Of a stretch of 64,000 bases of DNA, positions 1 through 10,579 are shown piece after piece. Source of the DNA: Phorcus lineatus (Eukaryota > Mollusca > Gastropoda > Trochida > Trochidae); assembly GCA_921293015.1 (NCBI GenBank), contig OV121091.1, positions 23,358,839 to 23,422,838 of the forward strand, written 5' to 3'. Both the position numbers and the translations under genes were made by a program. Below the pieces are notes generated by a model, which searched no databases, was not told where the DNA came from, and saw only the letters and a program-made list of their open reading frames with translations. The first letter of the stretch is position 1, and the number at the start of each line of letters is the position of its first letter.

Positions 1-930
1 ATGGGGAGAGTGCAATGGAGAGAAAAACTTACTTTTCACTAAAACTCTGATCTTTTAATCAGATTTATAAATCTTAATCTTTTAAAGAATTTGAGTGGCA
101 TTTAGGTTGCAATTACCTAAGAAAGCAAGAATTCTGAAAATCATCTTCTTTATTGTAAGCAGGCACAACATTTTGAGATATTGTATTATAATGAATTCAT
201 CATATTGATCCACTCAGAACCCTCCAATGTTTACTCTTTCTTATATACCTATCTTCATGTGAAAAATCTATTCTACTTGTTCATATATATAATAATCATA
301 TTCATCACCTGATAAAGAAATTACCATTATCTCTAAACGGTCATGTTTGTTCACAATTAAAAAGTGGTATCATAAATCTTGACTTTCTGACAATTTACGA
401 GAGTAATTTTCAAAACAGACAGAAGAAATTTGAAGAAATATATCAAAGTTCTTTGAAATGCAGTTCAAGGCTTATGAGCTCAAAAAACTGAACCTCAATA
501 ATGCCCAAATCATGTGAATGTGCAGAAACTGGTAAGCTTGGCATGCAGGCAGGGTTAGCGTGCTGGCACTATACTTTGTCTCTTCTATTCAACTTTATTC
601 TCACAATTTAGATCATTAAAGACATAACAGATGAATTGAACAAGATTATTACTAGAATCTAATACAATCTATTTACAAACTTTCTTAAATAAAACAATTT
701 AATAATGTTAGAAATTAGCTTTAAGAATTTCATCAAATCCTAGAAATGTAGATTTTACAAGATCTTATTTTACAAAAAAATAATACAATTTGTGATTCTT
801 AATTGTTCCTTATATCATAAATATGTAAACATGAATGAGACAAAAATATAGTGAATAGTGTAGAAAGGAATGGTTCTATGGATGAAATGATGATAGGTTA
901 TGACATGGAAGCAAAGAAGCAAAATCAAAC

Positions 931-1716
931 CTTGTATGTAGAGGTCAGCTTTGGTTGTGGCAGTTCCGAGAGGGTTGATAGCGCGGCACTCATACTCCCC
1001 TTCATCCTCTGGGTAAGTCTCGCTGATGGTCAGTGTGCACACGCCATCTTCTTTGTGGACGATTTGAAAGTCAGGAGAGTCTTCTAGAGTCTCCCCATCA
1101 ATGAGCCAGAGAATCTTCGGCTCTGGTATGCCAGTGACCTGGCACTCGAAAGTAGCTTGTTGTCCTTCGAGCACTTCTACATTGGACAGTTGTTGTTTGA
1201 ACTGAGGTGCTTGTTCTAGAATGGGTGTCACCTCTTCCCTCTGCACCTCTTCAGCAGGAGTTTCAGGCTCCACTGAGGTCTCCTCAACCTCCTCCTCAAG
1301 GGCAGCCGGGGCAGTCTGAACCGGGACCTCTTCGGTCTCCGACTTCTTCAGATCCTCGGTTACAGTTTCCTCGACCACCTGTGTGATCTCCTCAATGATT
1401 TCCTCTTTTTCCTCAACTTCGGTTGGCAGGGAGACCTCAGTGAGCTCAGTGACTGGGACTAACTCCTCCGTAGAGGGAAGAGGCGTTTCTTCCTGTATGA
1501 CTTCCTCGGAAACAGTTCTTACTGTTTCCTGGACGACAAATTCATGTGAAACTGCCTCCGTCTCAGGTTGGGTTGGTTTGTCTCCAACAGTCTCAACCGT
1601 TACAATTTCAGATTGCTCAGGTGCTTCTTGGACTGTTGGAGTGATATCCAGACCCTCCACAATTTGTCTATCATCCTGTGTGATTTCCACTGCTGTTTCT
1701 TCCGTTTCGGGCAGCT
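931..1716 (-). CDS. Exon 66: acidic segment and Ig 29
   Basis: Symmetric phase 1-1, 262 residues. The acidic, Val/Thr-rich part (LPETEETAVEITQDDRQIVE, VTELTEVSLPTEVEEKEE) is followed by an Ig: APQFKQQLSNVEVLEGQQAT, FECQVTGIPEPKILWLIDGE, YPEDEGEYECRAINPLG, ending ADLYIQG with donor CAAG|GTTTGA. Same acidic-plus-Ig plan as exons 59-61, showing that the protein continues past the left edge. Positions 1-930 are intron with nothing recognisable. Confidence 0.94.
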
Positions 1717-2254
1717 CTGTTTTAAAGCAGAAAGCCAATGGGTCTTAGCAAGCTAGCTCATAAGCAAACAAATGATTTATCTAGAAAGAAGAAAGTGCTG
1801 AGATTTAAAACTGTCACCAAAATATAAATTGAGATGAAAACCTTGTCCAAAAGCATGATTATACAAAACTTTAAAAAATATCAATTTCAGAAGTTTCAGC
1901 AGGAAACTTTCTTATGGTTGATATCCAGATAACCAACAATCTCAGATTACTTTGGAAAGGAGTATATTTGTAACAAACATATTGCTGAAAATTTCACATC
2001 TAATTATATTTCATACTTTTGAAATCAAATTTCTCAGCATTGAGTAGTTAGGCTATCCTTCACTCTCATCCAACCGTACAATGGTTATGACTGTGATGAT
2101 ATGATCAAGGGGCTCATGGAATTGTTCAAGGTTCTAGCAATCGGCACGTAAGATTTTCAATGTGGGAAGGGTAACTGGTGTGTCATGTGATGATATGTAG
2201 CATATTTCATGTAACTTTTGTGAAAATCTGTCCTTGCTCCCTGTGGATGTGCAT

Positions 2255-2330
2255 GTAGTGGTTGGTTGAGTAAGGTCTGGGATTCGTCATTATGTGTTAG
2301 ATACCGGTTTCGAATCCACAAAACATCTTG
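2255..2330 (+). mobile_element. tRNA-derived SINE-like fragment
   Basis: tagtggttggttgagtaagg (A-box-like) followed by accggtttcgaatcca (B-box with one inserted base). Same logic as the 3.7-kb element but on the opposite strand. It lies in the intron or downstream region between the two alternative 3' exons. Confidence 0.45.
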
Positions 2331-3699
2331 AGTCATAATACTATGGACATGAGGACATGCCCTTATTTATCACAATGTTATTATCTCATGGTCATGACCA
2401 AGAGATTTATCTCACACATTCACATGATCCATGTACTAGAAGGAGATATCATTCCACAAAGCAATAACTAATCCTATGATTAATCAAATACCTATCCTTT
2501 CAACATGGTTTAAGATGATCTTAGGGCTACTTATGCTTTGAGGAATGGTACCAAGAAGTAAACACAGTGGTTTGGTTATGACCAAATAGGTTTAACTGTA
2601 GAGTCTGCACTTCCTGTAAGCTATTTTCATTCCTTTTCTTCAACATGTTTTCAATTGCAGTGCTACTGTTCAAAGCTTAAACCACAAATGCAGAAATAGA
2701 GCAGTTTAAAACATAATTAATAATATCTATAACCAATTTTAAACTTTGACATTTTAGATTAAGATAGAAGTGAGACTGCTATAAAGTTGACAGCACAATT
2801 TTCATTTTGCCAACCTTTTTTCTGATGACTGTAAAATAAACTTTGAACAGGATAGCTTAAACCTCAATCTGTGTCTGTGTCGCAAGTTCTTTCACATGGG
2901 TAAAAAAGGCTTGGGAAGGTCAAAAAGCAACTCATCAGATGTTAGAAAAATGAGGTTTAAGAAGGAATATTTTCTTTAGAGAGGACTTAATTTAAAAAAA
3001 AGACAAGTTTGTCTGCTTTAAAAGACTTCCAAAAGCCTTGGTTACCTCATGCTTTTAAAATGAAACTGAAGCTCTCTTTGGCTTCTGACATGTCCATGAT
3101 AACTAGTTCTCCAGTTGTGATAGGATGGTTGCAAGGGAAGGGCATGCTGGACAGATAAGAAATGATCGCAGAATGAGACAATGAGCAAAAATACTAAAAA
3201 GAGAGCCTTAGAATGTCACAGTATGCAAACTCTAAGTATGATAGGGCATTCGGGAAGGATGGGGTTTCTATGAGGCAAACCAAATATATGAAAAACTTTC
3301 AAAACTTTTTTTTTAAAACAGTTGTTCATAATTTTGAATTTTTTTGGGAAATTTTGAAAATCAAATGTTACGGTCAAGGGTATAAATCTTTCTAACTATT
3401 ATAAAATTGATGCCCAGAAAATATTTTTTTCAAATATTTTAACATTTGTTTCATCAAAATGTTTTTATTTATGAAGTTGATGAAACTAATATTCTAAATG
3501 ATAATGAAAAGGTTAACATTTTGAATGTTTCCTAAAGTTTGGGACTGAATCAAGTTAAATTATTTGAAATGAAGAATGAAATTTCAATTTCGAAGCACGT
3601 TCAGCCTCTCAGGTTAGGGAATGATTTGAAATGAATATGGATAAAGTCTCTACAGAATTCTTTCATGCACATAGACACACAGTACCATTCAGATCATCA

Positions 3700-3770
3700 C
3701 CCAAACAGATTCAAACCTGGTACTGATCCAAAACTCTCAGCACTCATCTATCGGACTAAAAACCTCACCT
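3700..3770 (-). mobile_element. tRNA-derived SINE-like fragment
   Basis: Read on the minus strand: tagtccgatagatgag (A-box side) and, about 35 bases later, ccaggtttgaatct (B-box-like, one change from ggttcgaatc). The arrangement matches the head of tRNA-derived SINEs rather than a functional tRNA, as no complete cloverleaf is seen. Confidence 0.45.
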
Positions 3771-4183
3771 TCAAAGTCAGCAATACATGCAACTTCAGGA
3801 GACATGCTGTAAAGGGGAACAACTGGGAAAAACATTTCATGCATTACTGCCACTAAAAAAATTCACAACAATCAAAATTCAACCTTTTGCAGAAAAATTA
3901 AGATTTGAAATTAAATTTATGTCTGATCTGAATCAAATTATAGTAAATAAATGTTTTATGAAGATTTTGAAATACAAATGAGAAAGTCCCAAAATGAAGA
4001 TTTTTTTCTGCAAAAGTAAAGGCATATCACACTTATTTCACACATTTCAAGAGTTAATCACAATATAAAGAAAATGCACAAGAAAAGTGATCACATCTAA
4101 TTGTGCTCTTCAAAAAGTTGTCATGTTTAATAACATGACTCAAATCAGAGACGAATAACGTCACAAATTTTATTTTGTTCAAC

Positions 4184-4522
4184 TTTATTGAAAAAATATT
4201 GAAAAATATTCACCTTCATCTTGTGCATTACATTTCAAAAACCAAATCACAAATGATGAAAACATCAACAAACAACAATAACTTCTTATGGCAGGTGGTA
4301 AACACACATGATAACGAGGGTACTATGTGATCTAGCTAATTAATTAGTCAACAGTGTTTAATTACAACATATATAGATATAGAGGAGAACTGCCAAAGCC
4401 ATGCACAAAGCTTGCGGCTTTTCTCATGCCATCCTATACACTGGAGTAATTAAATACAATCTCACGAAAATTTACATAAAACCTCAAACAAAACCAAGAA
4501 TTCATTTTTCACATTATTTATT
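4184..4522 (-). promoter_or_regulatory. Candidate polyadenylation signals for the alternative last exon
   Basis: TTTATT on the plus strand (AATAAA in the transcript) occurs at 4517-4522 and 4184-4189, about 0.8 and 1.1 kb past the stop at 5326. Either could end the 3' UTR of the membrane-anchored form. In such AT-rich sequence the hexamer is weak evidence. Confidence 0.3.
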
Positions 4523-5325
4523 AAATAAGACTTGCCCATATACAGAAGTACGAAGTCACACATTCTTACAAAAATACAGATTTTATATCTTTACTTTCTT
4601 TTTCAAGTTTTTGTGCAAAACTGTACAAATACTCATAGAAAACTAGAATAATCTTTGGTGTTCCACTTTGCCACCTGCCATAAGTTTGGGACAAATATGA
4701 ATGATGTGTTACAACAGCAGAAATAAGGTCAGGGGGAGGGTCGAAATGTTATCATTAAAACATTTGATCCGTAAATGCTAATGACAACTCGATGTTAAAC
4801 ATATCTCTGCTGTTGTAAGAATCAACAAAAATGTAAAACTAACAAGATGAAACTATTGATTGTTAAAACGATATAACTAAAATCTTGATTTGAACACATA
4901 AGCATGCAATGATTTCACTCTTAGATTCTCTTATGAACCATGAGTTACAAACTAGACAAGGAACTAGCTTGATATGCTCTGCATCTGGTCGTAAGAGGTG
5001 AACATCTTCAATTTAATGTTAATCAATTATTTGAAATTGAACAAATACATTTCAAAACAAAAATCTTTAGATATATACACACAGAAAAAAGCGTATATGA
5101 ATATCTTTGCAAAAATGATAATTAATATTCAATATTTGATAAACTTGAAATCAAAAGTCAACAATAAGAAATATAAGCAATATGATAAACAATTCGTAAA
5201 GCAAATATCATCAAAATATGAACTTATTAATTTAAAATAATAAATAGTCTGTAATAATAATTTAAAAAATTCAATTTTTTTTTTTATAAATGAGAAACTT
5301 CACCCCTCATATTATGAATTTGAAA

Positions 5326-5603
5326 TCATGTGGGCCAAATGACTGTGAAAATGCATGACCAGACGCATGAGCCGAAATCAAGCAGCCATGCCAAGACCCT
5401 GAGCAGTATCATAACCAGGATTATTGCAAGCAGAAACTGTTGCATGCTTGCATCGTCTTCAACATTGGTAGGATGCCAACCTAGTGCCGTTGTGACGGCC
5501 GATGGCTTCTCCAAGACTTGAGGCTCGGGTTTGGCCTCTTCGATAGCCTCTGTAACCTCGGCCTCAAGAGTCTCAGTTTCACTCTCCGCAGCATTCAGTG
5601 GCT
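5326..5603 (-). CDS. Alternative last exon with C-terminal membrane segment
   Basis: Enters in phase 1 (acceptor attgtag), matching the donor of exon 65 and of all spring exons, and ends with a stop at 5326-5328, 91 residues later. The first half has the acidic style of the gene: PLNAAESETETLEAEVTEAI, EEAKPEPQVLEKPSAVTTAL. The last ~37 residues are strongly hydrophobic: QFLLAIILVMILLRVLAWLL, DFGSCVWSCIFTVIWPT. This predicts a tail-anchored isoform of the giant protein. It does not end in the PPPX motif of nesprin KASH tails. A weak in-exon donor (CTAG|GTTGGC, phase 1) could let longer forms splice onward. Confidence 0.68.
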
Positions 5604-6888
5604 CTACAATGAAACACCAGCACAAACTGCAGTCTACCTGCTTGCTTTAACTCCGGTCACTTTACTTAGATTTGTTAAAGAGACAACTGCACTACTGCAG
5701 TCTACAAGTTTGCTTTACCTTTTGTTCTTTGTTTCAATTATTGTTAAGACCTGAAGTGTAGACATCTTTGACTACGGCCTTTTGATCTTCACAGACAATT
5801 GTTTTTCATGAATGAAGAATAGATGAGTGAATGATGGTAAGCTTACAAGACAATAAACACCCAATACCACGCAGCTACAAACATGCCCTATGTCGATGTT
5901 CAAAGGGAGAGGAATGATCATCACATGTATATGTGTTCAACTGATAGTCAACTTAAATTTGAAAATGAATCACAACCGTTAAATATCCATTGCACAAATG
6001 TCATAATCGATAAAATAGTCGCAGTTTGGCCAGAGAATGTGATCCTCAATTCAAAGGATCACATTCACATCTTAGCACTGTTTCATTTGAGCTGCATTTA
6101 GTTCCATCCTGGCAACAACTGGAAAACCCTCAATGTCACACAAATCTCAATCCAATGAATCGCTATATTCGGCAAAAATTAACTCCAATTCTTTCATTGC
6201 CACAATATTGTAGGCATCTCTTTCAAACCATACAAATATTTCAGCAGAAAAATGGCTGAACTATTCGAGGAAGGTCTGCAGTGACTGCCAGATTTTTAAA
6301 AAATATTTTCATAACAACCAAAGTGATACAATATCTTCCTTACAACTACTAATATGATTTTTGTTTCAATCGAATGGAAAATTGGCAGTGAAACATATTT
6401 CAAATGTTGTTCAAACTAGACAATTTTTATTTGAATTAAAAGAATTTTGAGATTGTATTATCATTATCATTTCGTCGGAGTGAGATCTTGGTATTTACAG
6501 TGTTGTGTGACTTCGTTGCACCCTTGATAGAGCTATCTGCATGCTCATAAATATATCAAGTGTCATATTTACATAATTGTGAATGGTAACTAAACGTGTA
6601 CATGTCTAAGTTAATGGTATCTAATGTATACTCATGGATAACAAAAAAACGAATTTTATCACAGATGTTGATTTTCAGGGTTGCATCACTTAAAGTATAT
6701 CTATCATTCTTGATGAAAATTTTATCACAAAAATAAATATCATATAACAAAAAAAACAAATATCTTATTTTCAGGCTCATGATTCATAATCATATGGTTA
6801 CGATTTTTTTTCCAAATTGTGAACCAAAATGAAAATTGTATTGCACAGTTAGCCAGAAATATATTTCATTATTGGAGTGAGTATATAT

Positions 6889-7078
6889 TAAATATCATTA
6901 AGTGTACAAATTTCCTTGCATTTACAAGGAATGCTTGGTATAATTTCGCCAACGTGATGTTTGTGTCTAAGTAGCTGGCTTGTGATTACTCGACGTGGCC
7001 ACTGTATTTCGATTTCAACCTCGATGGAATAGAATTCTTCCCGCACGATTCTTTCCTCAGCGTTCAAACACTCTGTTT
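6889..7078 (-). other. Possible alternative exon, weak
   Basis: An open stretch preceded by an AG acceptor with the same phase 1 as its neighbours reads CLNAEERIVREEFYSIEVEI, then EIQWPRRVITS, ending in a stop near 6889. A possible donor (CGA|GTAATC) after WPRR would give phase 0, which does not fit the next exons. It may be a second alternative terminal exon or chance. The flanking introns (5604-6888 and 7079-8982) are AT-rich with no feature I can name. Confidence 0.28.
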
Positions 7079-8982
7079 CATGCAAAATACAAATAAAGAA
7101 TTAAAGAAAGGAAAGAGCACAGTTCATATGAACATAGGCATATTTTGACTAAAATATTCATATTCATTTTCTTGAACCTTTTTCAATACTTTGAACCAAT
7201 ATGTTTGTCAAAAAGTAGGGTCTGGTTTGGTCATAGAAATCAATCAAATTTGATTCCATAATGTCCACAGTGGTGATTCAGATAAATTTTCTTAAAGTCA
7301 TTTTTGGAAACTGTAAAATGGACCAAATGCTCCAAAAAAAGAGTCAAATATCGAAAGAAAATTCAAAAATATTTGCCTATGTTCGTACTAATTTCTAAGA
7401 GGATGAAGCAGATAAATCAAAGATAAAGCAAAGTTGAATGAAATGAATGTTACAAAGGCTAAAGACTATTGATGACACGACGAACGACATGGACGATTAG
7501 TTGTCTGCTGCAGCTGACATGGCACACGTGTATCAACAACAGTAATCCACACCATGCCATGCAAACTACAACATACAACAAGTCTCATGTATTTCATTGT
7601 TTATTTCTATAAACTAAGCTACATCGTGAAACCATAGCAGTACATGATCTCACTCTAAACAAGCAAACTTTACATTGCAAATATCAATACTTATATTCTA
7701 CACATTCAAATTAGTATATTACTTATGATTAATTTGTGTAATTTTCTATACTGAGATATTCCTATAATACTACGAAATTATAGATCATGAAGATATAATT
7801 ATCCAGGTTTCAATTATATTATATTCAAACATTGAAACAATTATTAGAAAGCTAATAAATATTTACAACCTGTTTTGTAATAATGTACATTTTCAAAGTG
7901 AATCAAAAATAGAAATGAAATTTATCTTGAAAATTTACAAAGAAAACAAAATTATTTTGTACATCAAAATATCAAGAATAGAATGAATTTTATTTCAGGT
8001 CAAATTTGATAGCACTGAAAGAAAACATCACTACACAGCTAAGCACATATAAGCAAATAATTTCAATCCTTTTTAACAACGCCATGCATTTAAATCTGCA
8101 ACTAAAATCTGCTATAAAGCTGAGTAAAATCTGAATTTCTACAAACAAGTACAGTAAAATTCAATTTGTCAATCAATTTCTAAAGAAAAAACTTTAAAAA
8201 GAATTAATTCTTAAAACTCAATATACAATATTACAAAATAATATTTATACAAAAGAAATACAAAGTTTGTTTGTATTACTCTTTCAAATTGAATAATTGA
8301 AAATTAAAAATATTTTCATATGTACTTGTATGCATCTCTTTCTCATCTATTCTATGATAACTACACGTCCATGCACGCATGACGCATGAAGATGTGATGA
8401 GGTGACATTATATACTCCATAGGTATAATCAAAGACTAGATCACTAAGACGATTAATACAATAAAGCTAAAACAATCATTTTACAAAAATTAAGTACCCT
8501 ACCAGTGAAAAATAAATCATTAGAAAAGAAATATAAAATCGAAAAGAAAATGAGACATCTAAAGGTCTTGTTTAAAATTGTTGCTAAATTTTCCAAAATG
8601 CTTTGACCCTAAATATCTTGACCTGCTACTGTTTCAATAATAAAGAATTAACAATTTCAATGTTTTGTATGTCAATTTTACTTTGCATGATTCCAAGAAT
8701 CAAGCTACATTTGAGGCAAAATACACAGAAATTGCTTCTCATTTTCATATATAAGCAGGCTTTAAACTTACAGGATAAATAGGAACCAGAAGGAATCATA
8801 GGATATATATTAGTTTCTGACTGCACTAAAATGCAAAAATTTCAACATCATTTTTGATTTCAATGACTGCACATTCCTACAGTCTTTTTTAGAATTTAAC
8901 ACAGATTTCCAAGCTGTGATAGGCAAAAAAGCTAACACCCAAAGGTTGAAAATTGATGATGGTGGCTTAAATTTGTTCTTAC

Positions 8983-9151
8983 TTTCCACGAAAAATTCAA
9001 TCCTTGTAGTGGCGGTGCCGGCTTCGTTAGTGGCCTCGCATGTGAACTCTGCATCATCGTCCATGGTAACAGGGTTGATGGTCAGAGTACAGCGGCCATG
9101 CTTGTAGGTCGTCAAGAAACGTTCACTCTTGGTTATGACAGTGGTACGGTC
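8983..9151 (-). CDS. Exon 65: second half of Ig 28
   Basis: Phase 0 in, phase 1 out. DRTTVITKSERFLTTYKHGR, CTLTINPVTMDDDAEFTCEA, TNEAGTATTRIEFFVES. Donor GAAA|GTAAGA. From here the transcript can splice, in phase, to the alternative last exon near 5.6 kb or to the exon at 1.7 kb. Confidence 0.93.
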
Positions 9152-9547
9152 CTGTAGAAACAGCGTAAGTGGTAACAGCATTTTGTAAATGTGTAAAAAG
9201 AAACCTTTCTCTTTACAGAAAACAATACAATAATTAAACTATAAATTCATCTCATCACATTGAATCAAGTTCATCATAAACTGGTCCTGCTAATGACTGT
9301 GTATATAAAGGAGCCTTTTATACAGTCTAGGTCCACATTCAGCAAGTCTAGAGTTACTAAATACTGAAATTAAGAACCCAAAGAAATAAATATTATGGAT
9401 GAAGAAACAGTAAATTATCAAAAATTTTCATAAAATCTTAAACTCTCACAAACTGTTATAACTTCAGATGATGGTCCTTTTGAGGATTGGAGGTGAAAAG
9501 ATAATCTGGGTATGCAATTTGTACCACAAAAAAAAATTTAGTCTCAC

Positions 9548-9699
9548 CTTGTACCAGGTGACGGTCGGCGTGGGTCGGCCGAGCACCACACACTCCACAG
9601 TGACGGTGCTGCCCTGGAAGACGTCTAGTGATGTCTGGAGAGTCTGTGTGAAACGGGGCGCTTCCGGGCCCTCCACGGGCTTCTCTTCTTCTGGTACTT
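9548..9699 (-). CDS. Exon 64: first half of Ig 28
   Basis: Phase 1 in, phase 0 out. EVPEEEKPVEGPEAPRFTQT, LQTSLDVFQGSTVTVECVV, LGRPTPTVTWYK. Ends right after the C-strand Trp. The 396-bp intron that follows (9152-9547) is featureless. Confidence 0.94.
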
Positions 9700-9845
9700 C
9701 TGAAATACAACCAGGCAAACTCTCATAATAAGGAGCACATTAATCTAAAAGTGTGATCGTAAAACGTCTGTATTTTTTACATGATACATCTTGCAGACAG
9801 CACACTACTTAAAGTTTCTAGGAACTTACGTACTCTTCAATCAAT

Positions 9846-9877
9846 GTTAACATGGTTAACAAGTTAACATGGTTAAC
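9846..9877. repeat. 15-bp direct repeat of palindromic words
   Basis: gttaacatggttaac occurs twice, at 9846-9860 and 9863-9877; each copy carries gttaac at both ends. Intronic, between exons 63 and 64. Confidence 0.9.
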
Positions 9878-10111
9878 ATATGGCTGCTAGCCCTTTTAAC
9901 AAAGTAAATCTCTTTAAATGCTCAGAGACCATTATGAATATACTGGGACTACTTGAAGTTACATTAGCAACTGTAATGTATTATTTCTATCTTCTAACAC
10001 TGTTATTTCTAACATTGCGTCAGGATGTTAAATTGGAGGAGAATGATTGTCCATCATTTTATCAATTACTAACTTGAATCATAGTTCCTAGAGGATTGAA
10101 AAATATCCCAC

Positions 10112-10204
10112 CTGTTTGGGCAGTAATTTCCTCTTCTTTGACCTCAAGGTCAAAAGAAACTTCATGTTCCTCTACAATCTCCATTTCTTCAGTAGTTTCA
10201 ACTG
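10112..10204 (-). CDS. Exon 63: short acidic exon
   Basis: Symmetric phase 1-1, 93 bp. VETTEEMEIVEEHEVSFDLE then VKEEEITAQT. Same composition as the spring exons, so probably a skippable extension of the spring. No ATG. The introns on both sides (about 375 and 412 bp) show nothing beyond the small repeat at 9846. Confidence 0.85.
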
Positions 10205-10579
10205 CTGTAAGTAGTCAGGAAAATGTTATTTGCGAAAATATTTTAAAATTTTAAATTTTGAGAATAAGATAGTTATAAAGATGGATAGTGCAATTTAGAT
10301 GTTACTTACTATTTGAGGAGAGGACAGATAGGAGCATGTTGGGACATCCAGGATTTATCAACACAGAGACACACATGCACACATAGAGTTGACAGCTAGT
10401 AAGACATATAGATGAACATGTGTCTTTTACAAGAATGAAGATAAATGATACATAGACTAGCCACAAAAAATAAAATGGACAGATACAAAAATAATCCACA
10501 CAACTTTTTTCATCTAAAGACATAGACTGAAATAAAATTGAAATAAAAAGTACAACACTCTACTATAACATATTTTCAC

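Larger units (their letters stand above)
1717..4183 (-). other. Non-coding stretch between alternative 3' exons
   Basis: AT-rich sequence with no exon seen. It contains the two SINE-like fragments at 2.3 and 3.7 kb and several UGCAUG words. Short open frames on the plus strand resemble nothing and have no splice or composition support. Confidence 0.6.

Noticed and set aside
3213..5240. Plus-strand short frames rich in Lys, Asn and Ile
   Set aside because: Typical chance frames in AT-rich non-coding DNA.
5326..5603. Reading the hydrophobic tail as a KASH domain
   Set aside because: The tail ends in WPT shortly after the hydrophobic stretch and lacks the luminal segment and terminal PPPX motif of KASH proteins.
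8626..8826. Minus-strand open frame of 66 codons after exon 65
   Set aside because: No acceptor in a matching phase and no similarity to the gene's linkers or Ig domains.
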